Source: Thalassolituus alkanivorans (GTDB taxonomy: Bacteria > Pseudomonadota > Gammaproteobacteria > Pseudomonadales > Oceanobacteraceae). Taken from it: a stretch of DNA of 48,652 bases. The notes beneath the pieces are model-generated. The model did not search any database and was not told the origin of the DNA. It saw only the letters and a program-made list of their open reading frames with translations. The position numbers and the translations under genes were made by a program. The stretch spans positions 444,984-493,635 of the forward strand of contig NZ_JAJAEL010000039.1 of NCBI RefSeq assembly GCF_020447205.1, read 5' to 3'. How positions within the stretch are numbered: position 1 is the first letter of the stretch; the number at the start of each line of letters is the position of its first letter. Shown here in pieces: positions 40,629 to 48,652 of this stretch.

Positions 40629-41912
40629 TCAGTGTAGCTTCAGGCGCGGCCGGATAACCTTGTTGATATGACCTACCAGGCTCAGCAGCAGGGTATGCCA
40701 GTAACCGTGCAGGGCAATCTGATGCAGCCGGTACAGTGACACATAAACAATCCGCGCCAATCTTCCCTCAATCATCATCGAACCACTGGTCAGGTTGCCC
40801 ATAAGGCTGCCTACGGTGCTGTAGCGGCTGAGAGAAACCAGCGAACCTTTATCGCGGAAAACAAATTCCGGTAATGGTTGTCCCTGATGACGTGCGCGCA
40901 AAGCTTTAACCAGATGACTCGCCTGTTGGTGAGCAGCCTGAGCGCGTGGCGGTACCGGCTTGCCATCGCTGTGCATTACGCTGCAGCAATCTCCGAGGGC
41001 AAAGATATTCGTGTCTTCGGTCTGCAGGCTGGCATTAACGATCAGCTGATTGGCGCGGTTGGTTTCCAGTCCCAGTGTTTTCATAAACTCCGGTGCTTTT
41101 ACCCCGGCGGCCCAGACTTTCAGCCGTGCCGGAATGGTGCCCTGATCTTTGGTAACAAAGCCTTCGGCAGTGGCCTCAGTAATCAGGGTACCGGTACGAA
41201 CCGATACGCCCAGCGCTTCCAGTTCACGGGTTGCAGCGGCGGATATTCTTGGTGGCAGTGCCGGCAGAATGCGTTCGCCTGCTTCGATTAAGGTAACCTT
41301 CAGCTGTTCTGGCGAAACGTTCTTCAGGCCATAACTGCTCAATACTTCGGCGGTGTTGTACAGCTCCGCAGACAATTCCACCCCGGTTGCACCGGCACCG
41401 ACAATCGCAATTTCCAGATTGCGTGGATTTTCGCTGTTACTGGCACGCAGGAATTCGTTGAGCAATGTGCGGTGAAAGCGTTCGGCTTGCTGGCGACTGT
41501 CGAGGAAAATGCAGTGATCTTTAGCGCCAGGCGTGCCGAAATCGTTCGTTACGCTGCCGATGGCAATCACCAGCGTGTCGTAGCTGACGCTGCGCTGCGG
41601 AACGATCAGCTCGCCCTGTTCGTCGTGAATTGGCGCCAGCACCACTTCGCGTTGTTCGCGTTGCAGGCCGGACATGCGTCCAAGCTGAAAACTAAAGCCG
41701 TGTACCTTGCCGTGGGCGCGGTAGTTAAGCTCGTCTATCCCTGAATCCAGTGCGCCGGTGGCGACTTCGTGCAGCAGGGGCTTCCACAGGTGGGTGGGGT
41801 TGGCATCAATAAGGACGACTTCGGCTTTTCCGCGCCGTCCGAGCTTGCGCCCTAATTGGGTTGCCAGTTCCAGTCCGCCTGCACCACCGCCAATAATGAC
41901 GATACGTTGCAT
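40629..41912 (-). CDS. ndh: Type II NADH:quinone dehydrogenase
   Basis: A 427-residue membrane-associated flavoprotein that passes electrons from NADH to quinone without pumping protons. FAD site [21 protein letters not shown] site [37 protein letters not shown] near the flavin, and the quinone-side [13 protein letters not shown]. The C-terminal segment ([20 protein letters not shown]) is amphipathic for membrane attachment. GGAG lies upstream of the ATG. It is possibly transcribed with the two small genes upstream on the same strand. Confidence 0.93.
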   Translation of the reverse strand: MQRIVIIGGGAGGLELATQLGRKLGRRGKAEVVLIDANPTHLWKPLLHEVATGALDSGIDELNYRAHGKVHGFSFQLGRMSGLQREQREVVLAPIHDEQGELIVPQRSVSYDTLVIAIGSVTNDFGTPGAKDHCIFLDSRQQAERFHRTLLNEFLRASNSENPRNLEIAIVGAGATGVELSAELYNTAEVLSSYGLKNVSPEQLKVTLIEAGERILPALPPRISAAATRELEALGVSVRTGTLITEATAEGFVTKDQGTIPARLKVWAAGVKAPEFMKTLGLETNRANQLIVNASLQTEDTNIFALGDCCSVMHSDGKPVPPRAQAAHQQASHLVKALRARHQGQPLPEFVFRDKGSLVSLSRYSTVGSLMGNLTSGSMMIEGRLARIVYVSLYRLHQIALHGYWHTLLLSLVGHINKVIRPRLKLH

Positions 41913-42029
41913 GGTGAGACTCCGGTAAGTGAAAAAACTGCCGCCATTATACGGACAAAGCTGTCACGATTGGCCGCTTTTATTCATCAGAATTTCACAT
42001 TAGCGGAGTATGTCTGCGAATGCTGTGTT

Positions 42030-42260
42030 TCAGTGGGCAGGAAGGGGCGTGGGTTGTTGCCAGATGCCGAGCAGGTGGCTGGCGCCGGCGAGTAAAATGC
42101 CTGTTGCCAGCACTAACAGGCTCTGTTGCAGCCAGACCGGCATTTTTTTCCAGCGCAGATGCCAGTGCAGGAAGCGAACATGGCCGAAAGGTCCGATGGC
42201 CAGATGCAGCATCAGCAGCACCATGGCCGGAACCATGGCAATCAGCAGAGCAGTAATCAT
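42030..42260 (-). CDS. Small hypothetical membrane protein
   Basis: A 76-residue protein with two hydrophobic segments (residues about 2-24 and 46-66) around a basic, Trp/His-rich loop (GHVRFLHWHLRWKKMPVW). No family recognised. It lies 24 bases downstream of the TPR protein gene on the same strand, and CCGGA precedes the ATG. A competing frame in this interval encodes only low-complexity sequence. Real gene likely but not certain. Confidence 0.6.
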   Translation of the reverse strand: MITALLIAMVPAMVLLMLHLAIGPFGHVRFLHWHLRWKKMPVWLQQSLLVLATGILLAGASHLLGIWQQPTPLPAH

Positions 42261-42284
42261 TGTTATATCCGGTGATGGCTGTGC

Positions 42285-43250
42285 TCAGTCGGCCACTTGC
42301 CATTGTTGCAGGTGATCAGCGCAGACCTGACGGTTCAGGGCTTCTTCTGCACTCAGTACCGGCAGTTTAACGCATTGCTGCAGCAGTGTGATCATTCTGT
42401 CGTGATACTTGTCTTTATCCAGTCGGGCAAGGGCGTTGACGTATTCGTTGTAGATCACCGGCAGCTTGTCCTGTAATTCCAGTGCGCGCTTGAATGCTTC
42501 CAGAGCCCGGCTTTCGGTGGAGCCGTAGGTGATGCGGCCAACAAAGGAGCCGACACGTTCGACCACGCCGGCATGTAAGCCGCCCAGCATCGCCGGGTAC
42601 AGGGCTTGCTGCGGATAGCGTTCCTGTAACTCTGCCATCGCGTCCTGGGTGTCACCGAGAAAACCGGTGGCCGTGGCGGCGCTGGTATCCAGCAGTTCCA
42701 GAATCCGGGCATGGGCATAAGCCAGACCAAATTCGGCGAAGGCATAATCAGGGGCAAGAGGTAGCAGGCGTTCAGACTCGGCTGCGGCTTCACGGAAGGT
42801 TGTAAGCTTGGTGTCTTTGTCCTGCACAATCAGTGCGGCATACATCAGCTTGGAGTACAGCGCAGGAATGGAGCCCGCAGGCCCGAGTTGTTTGCCCAAT
42901 TCATAAGCCTGCTGAAAATGGCCTTCGTAATGCAGACGCCAGACCTGCTGACTGGCTTGTGCCAATGGCTGCAGGTTGTCGTTGAGTAGTGCCTGCAGGG
43001 CAGGATGGGCATCGGGCTGGCGTGCCAGGGTTAAGGTAAATTCGGCGAGTTGCGGATATTTCGCCATCATGTCGCGGAGAAAGGTTTCGTCCGGATAGGG
43101 CAGACCGGGCCCCTGATTCAGTTGTGGCCAGAATTCCAGCAGGCGGTCAGCGCTGTAATCGAACTGGGGCAGTTCAGCTGGATAGGGTTGCCAGTCGGCA
43201 GCCGACACCTGAGCGCAGAAAGACAAGAATAAAATATGGATATAACGCAT
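42285..43250 (-). CDS. Exported TPR-like protein, unknown function
   Basis: A 321-residue protein with a signal peptide (MRYIHILFLSFCAQVSA, cleavage before ADW). The rest is all-helical with TPR-like pairs, e.g. GHFQQAYELGKQL and ALEAFKRALELQDKLP. The MRYI start at 43250 has a strong GGAGGG seven bases upstream; a longer frame to 43316 has none and would bury the signal peptide. Expected in the periplasm as a scaffold; I do not recognise a specific family. Confidence 0.8.
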   Translation of the reverse strand: MRYIHILFLSFCAQVSAADWQPYPAELPQFDYSADRLLEFWPQLNQGPGLPYPDETFLRDMMAKYPQLAEFTLTLARQPDAHPALQALLNDNLQPLAQASQQVWRLHYEGHFQQAYELGKQLGPAGSIPALYSKLMYAALIVQDKDTKLTTFREAAAESERLLPLAPDYAFAEFGLAYAHARILELLDTSAATATGFLGDTQDAMAELQERYPQQALYPAMLGGLHAGVVERVGSFVGRITYGSTESRALEAFKRALELQDKLPVIYNEYVNALARLDKDKYHDRMITLLQQCVKLPVLSAEEALNRQVCADHLQQWQVAD

Positions 43251-43358
43251 AAACCCTCCGGATGAGGGCGGGATTATAGCGGCGGAAGGTGGCCGGAACC
43301 TGTGAATTCCGGCCAATTTATAAGGGTTGATTCCTGCCAGAGCTCGCTGCCGGCAGTA

Positions 43359-43562
43359 TTACTGGAAAGCCTTACCGGTGCTGATCCCCAGTTTTTTCAG
43401 AATCATTGCCAGCGGGCAGAAACCACTGAATGCGGCCTGAAACATGTTGGCGCCGACAAAAGCGGTAAACCACAGCCAGTTAATATTGTGAACCTGAGAC
43501 AGGCCAACGCTGATCAGGATAAACAGGCCGGCAATTGCGAAAATCATGCGATCGACATTCAT
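43359..43562 (-). CDS. DUF2892 (YgaP-type) inner-membrane protein
   Basis: A 67-residue protein with two transmembrane segments; the pattern [20 protein letters not shown] ... [14 protein letters not shown] is the DUF2892 signature, the membrane part of rhodanese-like YgaP. Its Cys (GFCP) is conserved in the family. AGGTGA precedes the ATG. Such genes are often linked to sulfide/thiosulfate handling and ArsR-type regulators; neither is visible here. The preceding AT-rich leader carries a palindrome. Confidence 0.85.
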   Translation of the reverse strand: MNVDRMIFAIAGLFILISVGLSQVHNINWLWFTAFVGANMFQAAFSGFCPLAMILKKLGISTGKAFQ

Positions 43563-43849
43563 AACATCACCTTTTTCTAAATTAGAATATGCTTATATAG
43601 TTATCTTTGTTGTGTCTATCGTCAAGCAATTTTTCCTGCCGGTGCGGTGGGCGTCAGATCTGACAGCTTATTCCCGTGCTGTTCTCGCTTATCAATGCGG
43701 ATCTCCGGGCAAAATCCTGTGCTCCATTTATTGTGTGGCTGATATTTACTGCCAGGAACACGCTTGCGGGGACTCGGCCTGAAGCGCGCAAACCGCTATA
43801 CTCCTTCTCCTTTAACTTTGACTAACCGCTTCCGGATACCCGCAGCCGT
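43563..43849. other. Divergent control region DUF2892-alaS
   Basis: 287 bases. The left end is AT-rich and holds the DUF2892 leader and palindrome. TATACT at 43797 is a -10 candidate for alaS, but no -35 box is found at 16-18 bases. No small gene is supported. Confidence 0.4.
43575..43587. promoter_or_regulatory. Operator-like palindrome upstream of DUF2892
   Basis: TTCTAA-A-TTAGAA, a perfect 6 bp inverted repeat around one base, 13 bases upstream of the DUF2892 start and beside TATATAAGCATATTC, which may include its -10 box. Likely a repressor site; the regulator is unknown. Confidence 0.45.
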
Positions 43850-46480
43850 ATGAAAAGCTCAGACATTCGCAAGGCATTCCTTGATTACTTTGCCTCCAAA
43901 GGCCATGAAGTGGTGCCATCCAGCCCGCTGATTCCCGGTAACGACCCGACTCTGCTCTTTACCAATGCCGGTATGGTGCAGTTCAAAGACTGTTTTCTTG
44001 GTAAGGATCAGCGCAGCTATACCCGCGCGGCCTCGTCTCAGCGCTGCGTGCGTGCCGGTGGCAAGCATAACGACCTGGAAAATGTCGGTTATACCGCGCG
44101 TCACCACACCTTCTTTGAAATGCTGGGTAACTTCAGCTTTGGCGATTACTTTAAAGAAGATGCGATTAAGTTTGCCTGGGAATTCCTGACCTCACCGCAG
44201 TGGCTGAACCTGCCGAAAGAAAAACTGATGGTTACGGTTTACGCCGAAGACGACGAAGCCTATGACATCTGGAACAAGCAGATGGGCATTCCGGCGGAAA
44301 AAATCGTCCGTATCGGAGATAACAAAGGCGCCCGCTACGCGTCCGATAACTTCTGGGCGATGGGTGATACCGGCCCGTGCGGTCCGTGTACTGAAATTTT
44401 CTTCGACCATGGCGAACATATCTGGGGCGGGCCTCCGGGATCACCGGAAGAAGATGGCGACCGCTTTATCGAAATCTGGAACAACGTATTTATGCAGTTT
44501 GATCGTCAGCCTGATGGCGAGATGATCCCACTGCCGAAGCCTTCTGTTGATACCGGTATGGGCCTCGAGCGTATCTCGGCAATCATGCAGGGCGTGCACA
44601 GCAACTACGAAATCGATCTGTTCCAGGCACTGCTGGCGGCGGCCGGCGAACTGACCGGCTGCAAAGATACCGAGAACAAGTCTCTGCGCGTAATCGCCGA
44701 CCATATCCGCTCAACCAGCTTCCTGATTGTTGACGGCGTGCTGCCATCCAACGAAGGCCGTGGTTATGTGCTGCGCCGTATTATCCGCCGCGCTGTTCGC
44801 CACGGTCATATGCTGGGAGCGTCGGTTGGTTTCTTCCACAAGCTGGTGGGTGCACTGGTTGAGCAGATGGGCGAAGCTTATCCGGAATTGCGCACACTGC
44901 AGGCGCACGTCGAAAAAGTGCTGCGTCTGGAAGAAGAGCAGTTCGCCAAAACGCTGGATAAAGGTATGGCGATTCTGAACGATGCTATCGCCGGCCTGGA
45001 AGGCGATACCATTCCCGGTGAAACCGCCTTCAAACTGTACGACACCTACGGTTTCCCGCTGGATCTGACCGCCGACGTTGCCCGTGAGCGCGACCTGAAA
45101 GTCGACGAAGACGGCTTTAATGTGGCAATGGATAAACAGCGCGAAATGGCCCGCTCAGCCGGTAACTTTGCCGGTAACTACGGCAAAGGTCTGGAAATCG
45201 ACGGAACAACGGAATTCCTTGGTTACACCCAGCTGGAAAATACCGGCAGCGTGAAAGCCCTGTTTAAAGACGGTGTGGTCGTTGAGCAACTGAACGCCGG
45301 TGATGAAGCCGTACTGGTGCTGGATGAAACCGCCTTTTATGCCGAAAGCGGCGGTCAGGCGGGTGATACCGGTTTCCTGAAAGCCAACGGCGTTGTCTTC
45401 CAGGTGAAAGACACCAGCAAAGAAGGCAAAAACCATCTGCACAAAGGCGTGCTGGTTGAAGGTTCAGTCAAAGTCGGTGACCAGCTGACCGCAACGGTTG
45501 ATGCGGAAAAGCGTCAGTCGACGGCCATTCATCACTCGGCCACTCACCTGCTGCACGCTGCGCTGCGCAAAGTGCTGGGTGAGCATGTCAGTCAGAAAGG
45601 CTCGCTGGTGACTTACGACAAACTGCGTTTCGACTTCTCTCATCTGGAAGCGGTTAAAGCAGAAGAGCTGGCTGAGATCGAAAACATCGTTAACGCCCAG
45701 ATCCGCGCTAACACCGAAGTAACTACCCGTCTGATGAACATCGACGATGCCCGTAACTCCGGTGCGATGGCACTGTTCGGCGAAAAATACGACGACGAAG
45801 TGCGCGTGCTGTCGATGGGTGTGGATGATTTCTCGGTCGAGCTCTGTGGTGGTACTCACGCGAAGCGCACCGGTGATATCGGCGTGCTGAAAGTCAGCAG
45901 CGAAAGCGGTATTGCCGCCGGTATCCGCCGTATTGAAGCGGTCGTTGGTCAGGCAGCGCTGGACTTTATTGCCCGCGAAGAAGCCACCCTGAACGGTATT
46001 GCCCGCAACCTGAAAGGTTCGGCTGATAACGTTGGCGACAAAGTTGAGCAACTGATGGCGCGTAACCGTCAGCTGGAAAAAGAACTGGATGCGCTGAAAT
46101 CCAAACTGGCTTCCAGTGCCGGCTCCGATCTGGCTAACAATGCGCAGGATATTAACGGCGTGAAAGTGCTGTCAGCCCGTCTGGATGGTGCCGATGTCGA
46201 AGCATTGCGCACCACCATGGACCAGCTGAAAAACAAGCTGGGTTCTGCGCTGATCATGCTGGCAGCAGAAACCGAAGGCAAAGTGACACTGCTGGCCGGT
46301 GTGACCAAAGACCTGATTGGTAAAGCCAAGGCCGGTGATGCGGTTAAAGAATGTGCTCCTTATGTCGATGGCCGCGGTGGCGGTAAGCCGGAAATGGCTC
46401 AGGCCGGTGGTCAGAAGCCGGAAGGCATTGACGACGCTCTGGCCGCCTTTAATAACTGGGCTCAGGCTCAGCTGTCCTGA
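43850..46480 (+). CDS. alaS: Alanine-tRNA ligase
   Basis: An 876-residue enzyme that charges and proofreads tRNA-Ala. Catalytic domain begins [20 protein letters not shown] and contains [11 protein letters not shown]; the editing domain has [12 protein letters not shown] and [13 protein letters not shown], which carry the zinc ligands; the C-Ala domain ends [14 protein letters not shown]. Length and order match the family. A terminator follows 16 bases after the stop. Confidence 0.98.
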   Translation: MKSSDIRKAFLDYFASKGHEVVPSSPLIPGNDPTLLFTNAGMVQFKDCFLGKDQRSYTRAASSQRCVRAGGKHNDLENVGYTARHHTFFEMLGNFSFGDYFKEDAIKFAWEFLTSPQWLNLPKEKLMVTVYAEDDEAYDIWNKQMGIPAEKIVRIGDNKGARYASDNFWAMGDTGPCGPCTEIFFDHGEHIWGGPPGSPEEDGDRFIEIWNNVFMQFDRQPDGEMIPLPKPSVDTGMGLERISAIMQGVHSNYEIDLFQALLAAAGELTGCKDTENKSLRVIADHIRSTSFLIVDGVLPSNEGRGYVLRRIIRRAVRHGHMLGASVGFFHKLVGALVEQMGEAYPELRTLQAHVEKVLRLEEEQFAKTLDKGMAILNDAIAGLEGDTIPGETAFKLYDTYGFPLDLTADVARERDLKVDEDGFNVAMDKQREMARSAGNFAGNYGKGLEIDGTTEFLGYTQLENTGSVKALFKDGVVVEQLNAGDEAVLVLDETAFYAESGGQAGDTGFLKANGVVFQVKDTSKEGKNHLHKGVLVEGSVKVGDQLTATVDAEKRQSTAIHHSATHLLHAALRKVLGEHVSQKGSLVTYDKLRFDFSHLEAVKAEELAEIENIVNAQIRANTEVTTRLMNIDDARNSGAMALFGEKYDDEVRVLSMGVDDFSVELCGGTHAKRTGDIGVLKVSSESGIAAGIRRIEAVVGQAALDFIAREEATLNGIARNLKGSADNVGDKVEQLMARNRQLEKELDALKSKLASSAGSDLANNAQDINGVKVLSARLDGADVEALRTTMDQLKNKLGSALIMLAAETEGKVTLLAGVTKDLIGKAKAGDAVKECAPYVDGRGGGKPEMAQAGGQKPEGIDDALAAFNNWAQAQLS

Positions 46481-46496
46481 TCGTCAGATCTGGTTG

Positions 46497-46527
46497 AAAA
46501 ACAGCGGGCATTGCCCGCTGTTTTTTT
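46497..46527 (+). terminator. Intrinsic terminator after alaS
   Basis: CAGCGGGC, loop ATT, GCCCGCTG followed by seven T and preceded by five A: an 8 bp GC-rich stem extended by A-T pairs. Confidence 0.92.
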
Positions 46528-46703
46528 ATCTGCAGATTGACGCTTTATGTGCTTTTCCCGGCTGCGGTAATTTATCCCCGGTAATAAACGTTGGTCAGGC
46601 ATCAGACTGTTGCGTTTTAAGCCAATAGGCCATCTTTCTTGTTGTGGACATTTGTTGTTTAATGAGCGCCCCTTCAACCAGTCAATCCCAGTAAAGACAC
46701 ATC

Positions 46704-47936
46704 ATGGCGCTATACGTACAGAAATACGGCGGTACATCCGTAGGTTCTATTGAACGCATCGAGGCCGTTGCCGATAAAGTTAAGTCTTTCCACGACGCCG
46801 GCCATCAACTTGTTGTTGCCGTTTCCGCAATGAGCGGTGAAACCAATCGCCTGATTGGTCTTGCGAAAGGCATTTCCGAAAATCCGACTCCACGCGAAAT
46901 GGATGTGCTGGTTTCCACCGGCGAGCAGGTGACGATTGCCCTGCTGGCGATGGCGCTGCAGAAGCGCGGTGTGGATGCCCGTTCTTTCACCGGTTGGCAG
47001 GTTGGTATCAAAACCGACAGCTCTTACATGAAAGCCCGTATTGAAGATATCGACACCAGCGCCATGCGTAAGCAGCTGGACAGCGGTGGCGTGGTGATTG
47101 TGGCTGGTTTTCAGGGGATCGATGACGACAACAATATCACCACGCTGGGTCGTGGTGGTTCTGATACCACAGGTGTTGCACTGGCTGCGGCACTGGGCGC
47201 AGACGAGTGTCAGATTTATACCGACGTCGATGGTGTATATACCACCGATCCGCGTGTTGTTCCGGCTGCGCGCCGTATGGATAAAGTAACTTTTGAAGAA
47301 ATGCTGGAAATGGCCAGCCTGGGTTCAAAGGTTCTGCAGATTCGCTCGGTCGAATTTGCCGGTAAGTACAAAGTTCCCCTGCGTGTACTTTCCTCATTTA
47401 AGGAAGGTAACGGCACCTTGATCACGATGGAGGAGATGAGCTCCGTGGAAAATCCAGTTATTTCAGGCATTGCATTCAATCGCGACGAAGCAAAACTCAC
47501 CCTGAAAGGTGTACCCGATGTTCCGGGTGTGGCATCCCGTATTCTGGTGCCAATCAGCGACGCGAATATCGAAGTGGACATGATTGTTCAGAACGTGTCC
47601 GAAGACGGTACTACCGACTTCACTTTCACCGTAAACCGTGGCGACTATCAGAAAGCGCTGAAAATTCTCAGCAGCCTGGCTACTGAACTGAATGCCCGTG
47701 AAGCCACCGGAACCGATGACATCTGTAAAGTGTCTATGGTTGGTGTGGGCATGCGTTCTCATGCCGGCGTTGCCAGCAAAATGTTCAAAGTTCTTGCTGA
47801 CGAGAATATTAATATCCTGGCAATCACCACTTCCGAAATTAAGATTTCTGTTGTGATTGCAGAAAAGTATCTGGAACTGGCGGTCCGCGCTCTGCACACA
47901 GCCTTTGGCCTGGATGCAGAAGAGCAGGCAGAATAA
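46704..47936 (+). CDS. lysC: Aspartate kinase
   Basis: A 410-residue monofunctional aspartokinase, first step to lysine, threonine and methionine. The kinase domain starts VQKYGGTSVGSIERI and includes TLGRGGSDTTGVALAAAL and YTDVDGVYTTDPR; two ACT domains (residues about 265-400) bind the feedback inhibitor. Length and layout resemble the alpha subunit of the Pseudomonas/Bacillus class, where an internal start can give a beta subunit of the ACT part; GGAGGAG lies before GTG 47445. csrA follows 194 bases on. Confidence 0.96.
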   Translation: MALYVQKYGGTSVGSIERIEAVADKVKSFHDAGHQLVVAVSAMSGETNRLIGLAKGISENPTPREMDVLVSTGEQVTIALLAMALQKRGVDARSFTGWQVGIKTDSSYMKARIEDIDTSAMRKQLDSGGVVIVAGFQGIDDDNNITTLGRGGSDTTGVALAAALGADECQIYTDVDGVYTTDPRVVPAARRMDKVTFEEMLEMASLGSKVLQIRSVEFAGKYKVPLRVLSSFKEGNGTLITMEEMSSVENPVISGIAFNRDEAKLTLKGVPDVPGVASRILVPISDANIEVDMIVQNVSEDGTTDFTFTVNRGDYQKALKILSSLATELNAREATGTDDICKVSMVGVGMRSHAGVASKMFKVLADENINILAITTSEIKISVVIAEKYLELAVRALHTAFGLDAEEQAE

Positions 47937-47959
47937 CCCTCCGTCCTTTCCGATCCTCA

Positions 47960-47992
47960 TTAGGGGGCGCTCAATGACTGAGAGCCCCCTAA
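47960..47992. terminator. Hairpin downstream of lysC
   Basis: TTAGGGGGC/GCCCCCTAA stem (9 bp) with an inner CTCA/TGAG stem after one G-A mismatch. No T-run follows, so it is a weak or factor-dependent terminator or an RNA-stabilising structure. Confidence 0.5.
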
Positions 47993-48130
47993 TAACTAAA
48001 TATTCTCAATAACGCCTCGCCTTGGCTTCATTTCTGACCATAGTGGTCAATACTGAGCATTGGGACGTGAGAATATCGGCTTAACCGCCAAAGCACCCTA
48101 GAACCGAACAGGAATGTCAGGAGAACTCCT

Positions 48131-48337
48131 ATGCTTATTTTAACCCGTCGCGTAGGCGAAACTTTGATGGTTGGTGACGAAGTCACTGTGACTGTCTTAG
48201 GCGTTAAAGGAAACCAGGTACGCATTGGTGTTAACGCACCAAAAGAAGTTGCCGTACACCGTGAAGAGATTTACCAGCGCATCCAGCGCGAGAAAGATGG
48301 TGACGAAGGTCACGACGAAAGTCACGGGAATTACTAA
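48131..48337 (+). CDS. csrA: Carbon storage regulator CsrA
   Basis: A 68-residue post-transcriptional regulator that binds GGA motifs in mRNA leaders. [20 protein letters not shown] and the [12 protein letters not shown] segment with the RNA-contact Arg are intact; the acidic, His-rich tail is variable. AGGAGA precedes the ATG. The alaS-lysC-csrA order is typical of Pseudomonas-like gammaproteobacteria. Confidence 0.97.
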   Translation: MLILTRRVGETLMVGDEVTVTVLGVKGNQVRIGVNAPKEVAVHREEIYQRIQREKDGDEGHDESHGNY

Positions 48338-48364
48338 CACCTTAATTTTGTTAAAATTTTTCCT

Positions 48365-48391
48365 TTGATTTTTGCGGGAACGTGGTATCAT
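48365..48391 (+). promoter_or_regulatory. Probable tRNA-Ser promoter
   Basis: TTGATT at 48365 and TATCAT at 48386, spacer 15, followed by a GC-rich GCGCGCC stretch as in stringently controlled stable-RNA promoters. The spacer is short, so moderate. Confidence 0.5.
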
Positions 48392-48405
48392 GCGCGCCGT
48401 GAACT

Positions 48406-48495
48406 GGAGAGATGGCCGAGTGGCTGAAGGCGCACCCCTGCTAAGGGTGTATAGGTTTACCCCTATCGAGGGTTCGAATCCCTCTCTCTCCGCCA
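48406..48495 (+). tRNA. tRNA-Ser (anticodon GCT)
   Basis: Acceptor GGAGAGA pairs with TCTCTCC; G discriminator and encoded CCA. Anticodon loop CTGCTAA gives GCT (48440-48442), reading AGC/AGU. A long variable arm and GGTTCGAATCC T-loop are present; 90 bases, as usual for class II tRNA-Ser. Confidence 0.97.
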
Positions 48496-48529
48496 CGTTT
48501 TCTGCTCCCGCAGATGTGTATTAAAAGCG

Positions 48530-48557
48530 TTGACAGTTAGCACTGACTCCCTATAAT
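48530..48557 (+). promoter_or_regulatory. tRNA-Arg promoter
   Basis: Perfect TTGACA at 48530 and TATAAT at 48552 with a 16-base spacer, then a GC-rich ACGCGCCCC discriminator suggesting stringent control. Confidence 0.88.
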
Positions 48558-48573
48558 ACGCGCCCCACGATGC

Positions 48574-48650
48574 GCGCTCGTAGCTCAGCTGGATAGAGTA
48601 CCTGGCTACGAACCAGGCGGTCGGAGGTTCGAATCCTCCCGAGCGCGCCA
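48574..48650 (+). tRNA. tRNA-Arg (anticodon ACG)
   Basis: Acceptor GCGCTCG pairs with CGAGCGC; G discriminator and encoded CCA. Anticodon loop CTACGAA gives ACG (48608-48610), whose A34 is normally edited to inosine to read CGU/CGC/CGA. TAGCTCAGCTGGATAGAG D-arm and GGTTCGAATCC T-arm are intact; 77 bases. Confidence 0.97.
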
Positions 48651-48652
48651 TT

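Noticed and set aside
41995..42315. Alternative frames on both strands over the small membrane protein
   Set aside because: They encode Gly/Ser/Arg-rich low-complexity sequence; only the 42030-42260 frame gives a plausible membrane protein with a start site.
45464..46051. 195-residue open frame antisense to alaS
   Set aside because: Shadow frame, no homology or start signal.

Overview
The window looks like chromosome from a marine gammaproteobacterium of the Oceanospirillales/Pseudomonadales type. The evidence is gene order: pyrG-eno-ftsB-ispD-ispF-truD-surE-pcm-popT-nlpD-rpoS, then fdxA-mutS, pncC-recA-recX, and alaS-lysC-csrA-tRNA-Ser-tRNA-Arg, an arrangement close to that in Pseudomonas and its relatives. 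The genus is not determined.

Bases 1 to about 15.8 kb hold one enormous, left-truncated gene for a two-partner-secretion exoprotein of the CdiA type (5160 residues visible). It has the end of the TPS secretion domain, a long beta-helical part with about 17 copies of a 76-78 residue repeat, a divergent AT-rich central segment where CdiA proteins carry their receptor-binding region, a YP-like segment, FHA-2 repeats, a glycine-rich pretoxin and a C-terminal toxin. A short AT-rich gene overlapping its 3' end is the probable immunity gene.

Bases 15.8 to 20.4 kb are a scrap yard built around a REP-associated tyrosine transposase (RAYT) and its repeat, core AATAGGACACCCAC. The repeats sit on or next to the junctions between a truncated IS3-like start, an orphan CdiA-CT fragment, the RAYT, a second toxin tail with an intact orphan immunity gene, a partial RAYT copy, a duplicated arginine exporter gene (argO copy A), another RAYT remnant and argO copy B. 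The divergent regulator argP follows. Copy A has lost the upstream region that lies between argO copy B and argP. This repeat-linked assembly of toxin/immunity pieces is the most unusual part of the window.

Bases 20.4 to 23.4 kb hold argP, a stand-alone CZB zinc-binding protein and an EamA transporter. From 23.4 kb on the window is core genome: CTP synthase, enolase, the cell-division and isoprenoid genes ftsB/ispD/ispF, TruD, SurE, Pcm, the C55-P translocase-family protein PopT, NlpD, RpoS, ferredoxin, MutS, PncC, RecA (with a LexA box), RecX, an AraC-type regulator, a type II NADH dehydrogenase, small envelope proteins, AlaS, aspartokinase, CsrA and two tRNAs. Two copies of a 257-266 bp MITE-like element with 20 bp terminal inverted repeats sit at the 3' ends of truD and recX. 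The truD copy supplies the last six residues and the stop codon of TruD.
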